Shown: positions 44,251 to 52,991 of the stretch, in pieces | Layout of the letters: each line of letters begins with the position of its first letter | Numbering within the stretch: position 1 is the first letter of the stretch | Source of the DNA: Miltoncostaea sp963771025 | Lineage (GTDB): Bacteria; Actinomycetota; Thermoleophilia; Miltoncostaeales; Miltoncostaeaceae | Direction of reading: 5' to 3' | Length of the DNA: 64,000 bases | Assembly: GCA_963771025.1 (NCBI GenBank) | Contig: CAVYRL010000008.1 | Coordinates: forward strand, 186,001-250,000 | The notes under the pieces: model-generated | What the model saw: only the letters and a program-made list of their open reading frames with translations | Told to the model about the DNA's origin: nothing | Database searches by the model: none | Position numbers and translations under genes: made by a program

Positions 44251-44990
44251 GTGCGGGTCCCGGCCCCGAGCACCTCGAGGGCCTCCGCGACCGAGAAGCG
44301 GGCCTCATACAGCGCGCGTCCCACGATCACGCCGTCCAGATTGGGGATGCCGAGGTCGCGCAGCCGGCGCAGGTCGTCCAGCGAGGAGATGCCTCCGGAC
44401 GCGATCAGGCGCAGCGGAGGAGCCGCCTCGGCCAGGCGCCGCATCGCGTTGAGGTTGGGCCCGCCGAGCGTCCCGTCCCGGTTGATGTCCGTGTAGGCCA
44501 GACGGCGCACGCCCAGCGACACGAGGCCGGTGGCAACCTCCACCGCGTCGCGGTCGGAGATCTGGGTCCAGCCGTGGGTGGCGAGCTTGCCCTGGCGGGC
44601 ATCGAGCGCCACCACCAGGCCGTCGCCGAGGCGGTCGATGGCCCAGGTCAGCAGCTCGCGATCGTCCAGGACCGCGGTGCCCACCACCACGCGGTTGACC
44701 CCGGTGGCCAACGCCGTCTCGATCGCCGCGCGCGAGCGCAGCCCCCCGCCAAGGTGCACGGTGCCCGGAAACGCCGCCGCGATGCTGGCGACGAGCGCGG
44801 CGTGGGCCGGCGCGCCGGCCCGGGCGCCATCGAGGTCGACCACGTGGAGCGACGTCGCGCCGCTTTCGGCGAACGCGCGCGCCTGGTCCACCGGGCTGTC
44901 GCTGAACACGGTCGACTGGTCGAAATCCCCCTGGCGCAGGCGCACGGCCTGGCCGCGCTGCAGGTCGATCGCCGGGTAGAGCGTGATCAC
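44247..44990 (-). CDS. hisA: ProFAR isomerase HisA
   Basis: 247 residues with the TIM-barrel start LYPAIDLQRGQAVRL and catalytic Asp residues at AIDL and YTDINRDGTL. It isomerises ProFAR to PRFAR. It overlaps hisF and hisH by 4 bases. Confidence 0.95.
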   Translation of the reverse strand: MITLYPAIDLQRGQAVRLRQGDFDQSTVFSDSPVDQARAFAESGATSLHVVDLDGARAGAPAHAALVASIAAAFPGTVHLGGGLRSRAAIETALATGVNRVVVGTAVLDDRELLTWAIDRLGDGLVVALDARQGKLATHGWTQISDRDAVEVATGLVSLGVRRLAYTDINRDGTLGGPNLNAMRRLAEAAPPLRLIASGGISSLDDLRRLRDLGIPNLDGVIVGRALYEARFSVAEALEVLGAGTRT

Positions 44991-45622
44991 GAGAGCGTCG
45001 GGGTCGGAACGGCGGCGAGCCAGCGCTTCAGCATCCCGAGGCCCGCCGCGCTCGACTTCTCGGGGTGGAACTGGACGCCGGTCACCCCGGGCCGGCCGGC
45101 CGCCGCGCAGAACGCGACGCCGTGCTCGGCCTGACCGAGGACCAGCGACGGATCCTCCGGCTCGCAGCCGTAGGTGTGGACGAAGTAGTAGATGGAGCCG
45201 CCCTCGGCGCCCGGCTCGGGCGCCAGAGATGAGCCGGAGGCCCAGTCAACGTGGCTCCACCCGATGTGGGGCAGCTTGCGCTCGGTGCGCAACCGCCGCA
45301 CGGCGCCCGGAAGCACACCGAGGCCCGGGACCCCCGGACTCTCCTCGCTCTCGGCGAACAGCAGCTGGAGCCCGAGGCAGATGCCGAGCACGGGCACGTC
45401 ACGATCGACGGCGTCGTGAACGGCGAGGTCGAGCCGGTGCAGACGGATTCGCCGCATCGCCTCGCCGAAGTTGCCGACGCCCGGCAGCACCACCGCGTCC
45501 GCCCCGGCCACCGCCTCGGGCGCGCGCACCACGGTGACATCCGCGCCCAGCAGCTCCAGCGCCTTGGTCGCGCTGCGCAGGTTGCTCATCTCGTAGTCGA
45601 GCACCGCCACCCGAGGTGTCAC
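44987..45622 (-). CDS. hisH: imidazole glycerol phosphate synthase subunit HisH
   Basis: 211 residues from GTG 45622 (overlapping hisB by GTGA). Class I glutaminase: GICLGLQLLF (catalytic Cys), and the VQFHPEKS motif with His and Glu. It supplies ammonia to HisF. Confidence 0.94.
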   Translation of the reverse strand: MTPRVAVLDYEMSNLRSATKALELLGADVTVVRAPEAVAGADAVVLPGVGNFGEAMRRIRLHRLDLAVHDAVDRDVPVLGICLGLQLLFAESEESPGVPGLGVLPGAVRRLRTERKLPHIGWSHVDWASGSSLAPEPGAEGGSIYYFVHTYGCEPEDPSLVLGQAEHGVAFCAAAGRPGVTGVQFHPEKSSAAGLGMLKRWLAAVPTPTLS

Positions 45623-46206
45623 AGACTCCCCTTGGTGGACGGCACGCCCGAGACACGCGGGTTCGGGGCGACGGCGGCGCCCAGCGCGCGCGCGAGCGCC
45701 TTGAAGCTTGCCTCGATGGTGTGGTGGACATTGCCGGGAACCAGTGTTCGGACGTGGAGGGTGAGGCCGGCGTGGTTCGCGAGGCCCCGTACGAACTCCC
45801 CGAGCAGCTCGGTCTCGAAACCGCCGATCACCATCGCGGGCAGCGGCACGTCGAGGGCCACGAAGGGGCGGCCCGAGAGGTCGAGCGCCGCCTGCACCAG
45901 GCATTCGTCCATCGGGATCACGGCCAGGCCGTAGCGCTCGATGCCCGCACGGTCGCCCAGCGCCGTGCTCAGCGCCTGCCCGAGGGTGATGCCCACGTCC
46001 TCGACGGTGTGGTGGCTGCCGGTCTCCAGATCGCCGCGCGCCTCGATCTCGATGTCGATCAGGGAGTGCCGGGCGAGCAGGGCGAGCATATGGTCGAAGA
46101 ATCCGACGCCGGTGTTGATCAGCGCCGAGCCGGTCCCATCGAGATCGACCCGCGCTCGCACGTCGGTCTCGCCGGTGCTCCGTCGCGCCTCTCCGGTTCG
46201 GCTCAT
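45619..46206 (-). CDS. hisB: imidazoleglycerol-phosphate dehydratase
   Basis: 195 residues, the usual stand-alone size. FDHMLALLARHS and HHTVEDVGI carry metal-binding His residues, and ANHAGLTLH is the third motif. It overlaps hisD and hisH. Confidence 0.95.
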   Translation of the reverse strand: MSRTGEARRSTGETDVRARVDLDGTGSALINTGVGFFDHMLALLARHSLIDIEIEARGDLETGSHHTVEDVGITLGQALSTALGDRAGIERYGLAVIPMDECLVQAALDLSGRPFVALDVPLPAMVIGGFETELLGEFVRGLANHAGLTLHVRTLVPGNVHHTIEASFKALARALGAAVAPNPRVSGVPSTKGSL

Positions 46207-47471
46207 GACGGTTTCCTCCGCGCCTCGGCGGAGCGCCGGTGCATCTCGAAACCCTCGGCGTCGGCCAGCACGGCCAGGTGGGGTGCGAGCGCCTCGACGG
46301 CCTCGTCGGTCATCTCGACCACGGACATCCTCCGCAGGAACGTGGTGGGCCCGAGGGCGGACGCGTAGCGCGCGGCGCCCCCGGTGGGCAGGACGTGGTT
46401 GGAGCCGGCGATGTAGTCGCCGAAAGCGGTCGCGCAGTTGGGTCCGATGAAGACGGCGCCCGATCGCGTGATCTGCGATGCGATCACATCGGGCTCACGG
46501 GTGGCGATCTCGAGGTGCTCCGGCGCGAACGCCTCCGCCAGCTCGATCGCCAGGGGCATGCTGGCACACTCGACAAGGGTGATGGGCCCGTCGCCCTGGG
46601 GCAACCCGTCGAGCGCCGCGGCCACCGCGGCGATCACCTCCGGGTCGTCGGCGGCCAGGACGGCCGGCGAGTCGGCACCGTGCTCCGCCTGGGCCAGCAG
46701 GTCCAGCGCCATCGACTGCGGATCGGCGGAGTCGTCGGCGATGATCATCACCTCGCTCGGCCCCGCGACGCCGTCGATGCCCACGATGCCCACCACCTGG
46801 CGCTTCGCCTCCTGCACCCACGGACTCCCGGGACCGACGATCACGGCCACCGGTGGGATCGTTGCCGTGCCGTAGGCGAGCGCGGCGATCGCGGCCGCAC
46901 CGCCGGCCGCGTATACCTCGTGCACGCCGAGGATCCCTGCGGTCGCCAGGATCACGGACGACGGACGGCCGTCCGGCCCGGGCGGGCTCACGACGGCCAC
47001 CCGCTCCACCCCGGCCACCTGGGCCGGGACGACGCCCATGATCAGGCTCGACGGGTAGGCCGCGCGCCCCCCGGGCACGTACACGCCGGCCGCATCCACC
47101 GGCACCCGGCGTACCTGGATCCTCTGCCCGAAGGGCAGCGTCACCCTGCGGTCGTCCGGCAGCAGCGCCTCGGCGACGATCCGCACCTGGGACGCCGCCG
47201 TGACGATCGCGGCGCGCAGGTCGTCGTCGAGGGTGTCCGTCGCGCGGTCGATGGCCACGCGGGGCACGCGAATCGCCTCATGGGTGAAGTCCGGGTGATC
47301 GAATCGCCGCACGCCCTCCACGAGAGCGTCGTCTCCGCCGCTGCGCACCGCCTCAAGCGTGGCCGCGACCCCCTCGGCGACCCCGGCCACGTCGCCGTCG
47401 GGGCGCAGCGTGTGCGCCAAGGCCTGGACGCCTCCGGCGCGCAGGCGCGCCCGGCGCGGCTCGCCGCTCAT
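46203..47471 (-). CDS. hisD: histidinol dehydrogenase
   Basis: 422 residues. The signature GPSEVMIIAD, EHGADSPA and FAPEHLEI are present, along with the GSNHVLPTGG segment. It performs the last two oxidations of histidine synthesis. It overlaps hisG. Confidence 0.95.
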   Translation of the reverse strand: MSGEPRRARLRAGGVQALAHTLRPDGDVAGVAEGVAATLEAVRSGGDDALVEGVRRFDHPDFTHEAIRVPRVAIDRATDTLDDDLRAAIVTAASQVRIVAEALLPDDRRVTLPFGQRIQVRRVPVDAAGVYVPGGRAAYPSSLIMGVVPAQVAGVERVAVVSPPGPDGRPSSVILATAGILGVHEVYAAGGAAAIAALAYGTATIPPVAVIVGPGSPWVQEAKRQVVGIVGIDGVAGPSEVMIIADDSADPQSMALDLLAQAEHGADSPAVLAADDPEVIAAVAAALDGLPQGDGPITLVECASMPLAIELAEAFAPEHLEIATREPDVIASQITRSGAVFIGPNCATAFGDYIAGSNHVLPTGGAARYASALGPTTFLRRMSVVEMTDEAVEALAPHLAVLADAEGFEMHRRSAEARRKPS

Positions 47472-48103
47472 GGCCGGGCCTGCGCCATCCGTTGGACGAG
47501 CCCGTCGAGCTCCTCGGCGCGCAGGGTCTGACTCACCCGGTTCGCGATCAGCCGCGCCGAGGAGTCGAAGATCTGCTCGCGCTCCACGAGCCCGTTCTCA
47601 CGGAGGGTGCGCCCGGTCGCCACGAGGTCGACGATACCGTGAGCCAGGCCCACCAGCGGCGCGAGCTCCACCGATCCGTTCACCTTCACCACCTCCGCCT
47701 GTCGTCCGGTGGAGGTGAAGTACCCGGTCGCGCTGATCGGATACTTGGTCGCCACGCGCACCACGCCAAGGTGCTCCAGGGCCGCGGCCGTCGGATCCTC
47801 GCCCGCCTGGGTCGCGTAAACCATCCGGCAGCCGCCGAAGCGCAGATCCAGCAGCTCGTACACGTCGGGGCTCCGCTCCCGGAGCACGTCCTTGCCCACG
47901 ATGCCGAGGTCGGCGGCGCCCGCCTCGACGTAGGTCGGCACGTCGCTCGGGCGGGTGGTGATGAACGTGGTCCCCGTGGGGCTCTCCACGATCAGGCGGC
48001 GACCCGCCTCCCGTAGGGGCGCGACGTCCACCCCGGCGCCCTCGAGCACCTCGACGGAGCCCTCGAAGAGGGCCCCCAGGGGCACGCAGATCCTCAGGCC
48101 CAC
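47468..48103 (-). CDS. hisG: ATP phosphoribosyltransferase, short form HisG
   Basis: 211 residues from GTG 48103, the short form without the C-terminal regulatory domain, which needs HisZ. GIVGKDVLRE and IVDLVATGRTLRENGL are family motifs. It is the first, feedback-controlled step of histidine synthesis. Confidence 0.94.
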   Translation of the reverse strand: MGLRICVPLGALFEGSVEVLEGAGVDVAPLREAGRRLIVESPTGTTFITTRPSDVPTYVEAGAADLGIVGKDVLRERSPDVYELLDLRFGGCRMVYATQAGEDPTAAALEHLGVVRVATKYPISATGYFTSTGRQAEVVKVNGSVELAPLVGLAHGIVDLVATGRTLRENGLVEREQIFDSSARLIANRVSQTLRAEELDGLVQRMAQARP

Positions 48104-49347
48104 GACGCCACCGCCTCCTCCAGGCGCGCGTGCTCGCGCGACTCCCCCGTGAGGCGGTCGAGCACGGTGTAGCCCGCCGCGCTGGGCCGCGCCACCCATC
48201 TCCAGCCGTCGGCCGCCGCGACGGCCTCCGCGTCGGCGCCCAGATCGGCGAGCGCGATCACCGGCAGGCCCGATGCCCTCACCGCCGCCGCGACGTCGAG
48301 ATCGTCGTCGAGGGCGCCCACGAGCACGACGCCGGGCCGCGGCGGCGCAGGGGCGCCGTCGGCCGCGATCAGGGCCTGGTGCAGCAGGTCGAGGGTGATG
48401 GCGAAGCCGACCGCCGGCCGCCCGCGACCGAACCGGGCCGCCAGGTCGTCGTAGCGTCCGCCCACCGCGATCGGCGCTCCGACGCCGGGCGCGTACGCCT
48501 CGACGACCACCCCCGAGTAGTACGGCCAGTCACGCAGCACACCCAGGTCGAGGATCACGTCCTCGCCGGCGCCGTGGCCGGCGAGCAGGTCGAGCAGCCG
48601 CGACAGCCGCTCGCACGCGGGCACCGCGGCGGGCACCTCGCTCGCGATCCGCTCCAGCAGCTCCCGGCCCCCGCGCAAGGAGGGCAGATCCACCAGCAGG
48701 GCGGCGCCCGGCCCCTCGGCGAGCGCCCCGCGCGCCAGCCGACGCCACTCGACGAAGTTGCGCGCCGCCAGCGCGCTGTTGAGCTCCTCCCGCGCGTCCG
48801 CATCGATTCCCAGTCCATCGAGCACGGCGCGGGTCAACGAGACGTCGCCGACACCGACGCGAAGCCCCTGGAGGCCGGTGGCCCGCAGGCTCTGCACCAG
48901 CAGCGCGATCGCCTCGGCATCCCCGCCCGGACCGGCCTCCCCCACCAGCTCGACGCCGGCCTGGCGCTGCTCGGAGGCCCGCGGGCGTCCGGCCGCCGGG
49001 GGGCGGAACACGCGGGCCAGGTACGACACGCGCACGGGACCGGGGTGATCGGCCATCCGCGTGGCGACGAGCCGCGCGATCGGGATCGTGATGTCGGGCC
49101 GTAGCACCAGCACGCGGCCCTCGGCGTCGAACAGCCGGAAGGCGTCGCGCAGCCCGCCCTCCTGGGCGCGGTCGATCACCTCGGCGAACTCGAGCACCGG
49201 CGTCATCACCTCGCGGTACCCGAAGGCCACGAAGGCGCGCCGCAGCGTCGCCTCGACCGCGCGCAGCTCCGCGGCCTCGACGCTCAGGACGTCCTTGGCG
49301 CCGGCCGGCAGGGCGCCGGGAGGCGGCGCCCCGCGGCGCGACTGCAT
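48094..49347 (-). CDS. hisZ: ATP phosphoribosyltransferase regulatory subunit HisZ
   Basis: 417 residues from ATG 49347 (GTG 49356 also possible). It resembles histidyl-tRNA synthetase (PVLEFAEV, LRPDITIPIAR, GGRYDDLAARFG) but lacks the anticodon-binding domain. It pairs with short HisG to form the HisGZ complex. It is coupled to murA at the start. Confidence 0.88.
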   Translation of the reverse strand: MQSRRGAPPPGALPAGAKDVLSVEAAELRAVEATLRRAFVAFGYREVMTPVLEFAEVIDRAQEGGLRDAFRLFDAEGRVLVLRPDITIPIARLVATRMADHPGPVRVSYLARVFRPPAAGRPRASEQRQAGVELVGEAGPGGDAEAIALLVQSLRATGLQGLRVGVGDVSLTRAVLDGLGIDADAREELNSALAARNFVEWRRLARGALAEGPGAALLVDLPSLRGGRELLERIASEVPAAVPACERLSRLLDLLAGHGAGEDVILDLGVLRDWPYYSGVVVEAYAPGVGAPIAVGGRYDDLAARFGRGRPAVGFAITLDLLHQALIAADGAPAPPRPGVVLVGALDDDLDVAAAVRASGLPVIALADLGADAEAVAAADGWRWVARPSAAGYTVLDRLTGESREHARLEEAVASWA

Positions 49348-49348
49348 C

Positions 49349-50635
49349 TCACTCACGGACACGCTCGATGTCGGCGCCGACATCCTGGAGACGCTGGTCG
49401 ATGCGCTCGTAGCCGCGGTCGATCTGGCCGACGTTGCCGATCACGCTCTCGCCCTTGGCGGCCAGGCTCGCGATCAGCATCGCCATGCCCGCGCGGATGT
49501 CGGGGCTCTCGAGGCGCTCGCCATAGAGCTGCGCCGGCCCGCTGACCACCGCGCGGTGCGGATCGCAGAGCACGATCCGGGCTCCCATGGCGACCAGCTT
49601 GTCCACGAAGAACAGGCGGTTCTCGAACATCTTCTCGAAGATCATCACGGTGCCGTGCGTCTGCGTGGCGACGGCCGTCGCGATGCTCGTCAGGTCGGCC
49701 GGGAACGCCGGCCAGATCCCATCGTCGACCTTGGGGATCGCCTCGCCCTCGTCGGCCACCACGCGCAGATCCTGATCCGGCGGCACGCGCAGCGTGTCGC
49801 CGTCGAGCTCGACGCGGATGCCCAGGCGCTCGAAGGTGAGGTTGATCATCCGCAGATCCTCGGCGCGGACGTCGGAGATCGTGAGATCCGAGCCGGTGAT
49901 CGCGCCGAGGCCGATGAACGACGCGATCTCGATGTGGTCCGGCCCGATGCGGAACCGGCCGCCGTGGAGGCGGTCGACCCCGTCGATGACCATCCGGTTG
50001 GTCCCGATGCCCTCGATCCTGGCTCCGAGGACGCTGAGGAAGTGCGCGAGGTCCTGGACGTGCGGCTCGCTCGCCGCGTTCAGCACGGTCGTGCGCCCGA
50101 CCGCGGTGACCGCCGCCATGAGGGCGTTCTCGGTGGCCGTCACGGAGGCCTCGTCCAGGAAGATCTCGGCGCCGGTCAGGCCGGTGTGCGTGAGGGTGTA
50201 GCTGCGCGCGACCTCGGTCGTGGCTCCGAGCCCGCGGAACGCGAGAAGGTGCGTGTCAACCCGGCGGCGGCCGATGAAATCGCCGCCCGCGAGGGGCAGC
50301 TCCACCTGGCCGCAGCGGGCGAGCAGGGGCCCGGCCAGCAGCAGCGACGCGCGCAGGCGGCGGCAGAGGTCCGGGTCGAGGTGCGTCGTGCGCACCCGGT
50401 CGGCGCGCAGGGCGAGGCTGTTGGGGCCCTCGTCACGGACGCTGACGCCCAGATCGTCCAGCAGCGCGAGCATCACGTGCACGTCGAGGATGTCGGGCAC
50501 GTTCTCGAGGACGATCTCCTCGTCGGTGAGCAGGCATGCGGCCAGTATCGGCAGAGCCGCGTTCTTGTTGCCGCTCGGCACGATCGTGCCGGACAGCGCA
50601 CGGCCGCCCCGGATAACCAGCCTGTCCTGACTCAC
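49349..50635 (-). CDS. murA: UDP-N-acetylglucosamine 1-carboxyvinyltransferase
   Basis: 428 residues. NKNAALPI near residue 23 and the EPSP-synthase fold are clear. The catalytic loop reads LPLAGGDFIG, with Asp119 where E. coli has Cys115 (PGGCAIG). Such Asp enzymes (as in mycobacteria) are active but not alkylated by fosfomycin. It commits UDP-GlcNAc to peptidoglycan. It starts with GTG after a class V aminotransferase and precedes the his genes. Confidence 0.93.
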   Translation of the reverse strand: MSQDRLVIRGGRALSGTIVPSGNKNAALPILAACLLTDEEIVLENVPDILDVHVMLALLDDLGVSVRDEGPNSLALRADRVRTTHLDPDLCRRLRASLLLAGPLLARCGQVELPLAGGDFIGRRRVDTHLLAFRGLGATTEVARSYTLTHTGLTGAEIFLDEASVTATENALMAAVTAVGRTTVLNAASEPHVQDLAHFLSVLGARIEGIGTNRMVIDGVDRLHGGRFRIGPDHIEIASFIGLGAITGSDLTISDVRAEDLRMINLTFERLGIRVELDGDTLRVPPDQDLRVVADEGEAIPKVDDGIWPAFPADLTSIATAVATQTHGTVMIFEKMFENRLFFVDKLVAMGARIVLCDPHRAVVSGPAQLYGERLESPDIRAGMAMLIASLAAKGESVIGNVGQIDRGYERIDQRLQDVGADIERVRE

Positions 50636-50646
50636 GTCCGAGGAAG

Positions 50647-51804
50647 CTAGCAGCCACCGCCGATCGCGGTGACGCCCTCCACCAGACGCGTGACGTCGGC
50701 CTCGTCGGTGAAGAAGCCGAGCGACGCCCTCAGCGCGGCGGGTCGCGCCAGCCAGCGGACGACGACGCCACGGCCGGCGAGCGTCGCGCAGGCCCGCTCC
50801 GGCTCGAGGCCGGGAACGGTGAAGGTGACCAGACCGGCCTGGGGTCCGGCCGGGGTGAGCATCCCGATCCCCGGGACCCCGGCAAGACCCGCCCGCGCCG
50901 CCTCCTGCGCCGCCGCCACACGCGCGTGGATCCACGCCCACCCCAGCCCCTCGAGCCACTCGATCGACGCGCGCCACGCGGGCAGCAGCGCGGCGGGGAG
51001 CGTGGACACCTCGTGGCGGCGCGTGCCGGGATGGACCACCACCCCGCCGCCAAGGGCGTGATCGGTGCCGCTCTCGTAACCGGAGGCCGTCAGGTCGATG
51101 CGACCGAGCGCGCGAGGGCTCATCCACAGAGCCCCCAGGCCCTCCGGGCCGAGCAGCCACTTGTGTGCCGGAAAGGCGTAGGCGTCAACGTCCATCGCGG
51201 TCACGTCAACGGGGATGGCGCCCACCGACTGGGCGCCATCGACCAGCACCAACGCACCGACGGCACGGGCCGCCCGCGCCGCTCCGGCCACGTCCAGGAC
51301 GGCCCCCGTCGCCCACGACACATGTGACAGAGCCACCAGACGCGTGCGGGGCCCGCTGACCCGTGCCACCGCCTCCTCGAGATCGGCGGCGTCGCCCTCG
51401 GGGTCGATCAGGCGGATCACCGCCCCGTGCCGCCGCGCGATCACGGCGAGCGGCACGGACATCCCGGGGTGCTCGAGGGCGGGCACCACGATCTCGTCGC
51501 CGGGCCGCCAGTCGATTCCCCAGGCCGCCACGTTGACCCCGCCGGTCGTGTTGGCGGTCAGCGCGATCTCGTCTCCGGACGCCCCGATCGTGCGCCCCGC
51601 GGCCTCGCGAAGAGCCTGCGCGGCGGCGGCCGTGCGCTCGAATCCCGGGCCGCTGCCGCGCGGGCGCCTCAGCGACTGCTCGGCCTCCTCGGCCAGGGCC
51701 CGCGCCGCCGGGGCCGTGAGCGGCCCGCATCCGCCGGTGTTGAGGTACGCGTCGGGCGCGAGCGAGGGCAGCTGCGCCCGCACGGACTGAGGGTCAGGGG
51801 GCAC
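50647..51804 (-). CDS. class V aminotransferase (cysteine-desulfurase-like)
   Basis: 385 residues. LVDGAQSVGAIPVDVTAMDVD contains the PLP Asp, and PAHKWLLGPEGLG the PLP Lys. The fold-type I class V plan is clear, but the active-site Cys loop of true desulfurases is not obvious near the C-terminus, so the substrate is uncertain. It may be an epimerase or a Cys/Ser lyase. Its GTG start lies 90 bases from the divergent plus-strand gene. Confidence 0.8.
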   Translation of the reverse strand: MPPDPQSVRAQLPSLAPDAYLNTGGCGPLTAPAARALAEEAEQSLRRPRGSGPGFERTAAAAQALREAAGRTIGASGDEIALTANTTGGVNVAAWGIDWRPGDEIVVPALEHPGMSVPLAVIARRHGAVIRLIDPEGDAADLEEAVARVSGPRTRLVALSHVSWATGAVLDVAGAARAARAVGALVLVDGAQSVGAIPVDVTAMDVDAYAFPAHKWLLGPEGLGALWMSPRALGRIDLTASGYESGTDHALGGGVVVHPGTRRHEVSTLPAALLPAWRASIEWLEGLGWAWIHARVAAAQEAARAGLAGVPGIGMLTPAGPQAGLVTFTVPGLEPERACATLAGRGVVVRWLARPAALRASLGFFTDEADVTRLVEGVTAIGGGC

Positions 51805-51894
51805 GGCCCGGATCGTAGCCGCCGGCCCCGGGGCGGTGTCGGTATGTCGCTCCACGTTGCGCTTTGCCCGTCCGCCTCGGTATAACCGCCCTCT

Positions 51895-52161
51895 ATGCGC
51901 CTTCTGCGAATGATGCCCGGATTCGGTGAGACGCTGATCTGCGAGGGCGATCCCCGCGTCAACGGCCAGCGCGACGCGCTGCTGCGCGAGTTCCGCGCCC
52001 AGCTGGACGAGGGCATGTGGGCCGCGGTCCCGCTCACGGACACCGGCACCGGCCGCCGCGAAGCGCTGCTGGTGAGCCAGTTCGATGACATCCCCGCCAC
52101 CGCAGACCGCGTCCTGTTCTGGCCGCGCGCGGCCGGCGGCGCGTCGCCGAACCGGAGTTAG
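51895..52161 (+). CDS. small hypothetical protein
   Basis: 88 residues starting MRLLRMMPGFGETLI, with a central helical stretch (GQRDALLREFRAQLDEG) and a beta-rich second half. No family or motif recognised. It precedes another unknown gene by 9 bases; the two are probably co-transcribed. Confidence 0.55.
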   Translation: MRLLRMMPGFGETLICEGDPRVNGQRDALLREFRAQLDEGMWAAVPLTDTGTGRREALLVSQFDDIPATADRVLFWPRAAGGASPNRS

Positions 52162-52170
52162 CGACGCCCC

Positions 52171-52815
52171 GTGGCCGGGCTCTGGGTCATCGCATTGGTG
52201 ATGGCCCTGGGTGGGCTCGCGATGGCGATCGCCCGGCCTGCCCGCGCCGTCCGGGGACGCCGCCGCGCCAACGCGGCGCTGCCCCCATGGATCTCGGAGT
52301 CGCCGCTCAGCCGCGAGGACGCCGAGCAGCGCTCCCTCGACCTGCTGCGTTCGGTCGTCAACGCCGACGAGTGGGCGATGTATCGCGACCTGGGCTTCAT
52401 CTGCGTCGCGGGACGCCGTCCTGGCCGTGACCCCGACGGGCCGCCCCGCTACCGCTACCTGATCTATCCCCACCTGCCCGTGGTGGCGCTGCTGCCCCGG
52501 TCGATGGCGCCGGTGCGGGAGTACTGCGTCCAGTTCCCGGACCGCACCTCTCCCGGGGCCACCGCGCTTCTCCCGGCGGGCGACGACGTGCTCGCCAAGT
52601 GGATGACCCTACGGGCTGATGAGGACCGCCTGCTGGCCTTCGCAAACGTCGCGAGCGCGGGCTGCCAGGTGCCCCTCGGGACCGTGGAGCGCGACATCAC
52701 CCGGCTCGAGCGCTGGCACGAGCGCCGACGCGCTCAGAAGGGGTCGCCGGCCCCTGAAGCGGGCGCTTCGGACGCCGGCAGACTCTCGGCGGTGAGCTCC
52801 TCGATCCGGCGCTGA
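52171..52815 (+). CDS. membrane-anchored hypothetical protein
   Basis: 214 residues. One N-terminal TM segment (LWVIALVMALGGLAMAIA), a basic patch, then a soluble region with several Tyr and Trp residues (WAMYRDLGFICVAGR, YRYLIYPHLP). The last 80 bases overlap xseB on the other strand, so the very C-terminus may be shorter in function. No family recognised. Confidence 0.6.
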   Translation: MAGLWVIALVMALGGLAMAIARPARAVRGRRRANAALPPWISESPLSREDAEQRSLDLLRSVVNADEWAMYRDLGFICVAGRRPGRDPDGPPRYRYLIYPHLPVVALLPRSMAPVREYCVQFPDRTSPGATALLPAGDDVLAKWMTLRADEDRLLAFANVASAGCQVPLGTVERDITRLERWHERRRAQKGSPAPEAGASDAGRLSAVSSSIRR

Positions 52816-52991
52816 GCCGCGCCCAACCGCTCGCGGCAGGCGGCCAGGTAGCCCTGCCCCTGCTCGAACAGCGCCACCGCCTCCTCCAGGCCCACCTCGC
52901 CGCTCTCGAGGCGCGCCACCACCTCGTCCAGACGCCGCAGGGCCTCCTCGAAGGTCACCGGGTCATCTTTTGCCGGTTGCTGCTCACTCAT
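52734..52991 (-). CDS. xseB: exodeoxyribonuclease VII small subunit
   Basis: 85 residues. VTFEEALRRLDEVVARLESGEVGLEEAV is family-typical (quoted in part as VTFEEALRRLDEVVARLE and GLEEAVALFEQGQ). It binds XseA. It overlaps xseA by 4 bases and the plus-strand gene by 82 bases at its C-terminus. Confidence 0.92.
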   Translation of the reverse strand: MSEQQPAKDDPVTFEEALRRLDEVVARLESGEVGLEEAVALFEQGQGYLAACRERLGAAQRRIEELTAESLPASEAPASGAGDPF

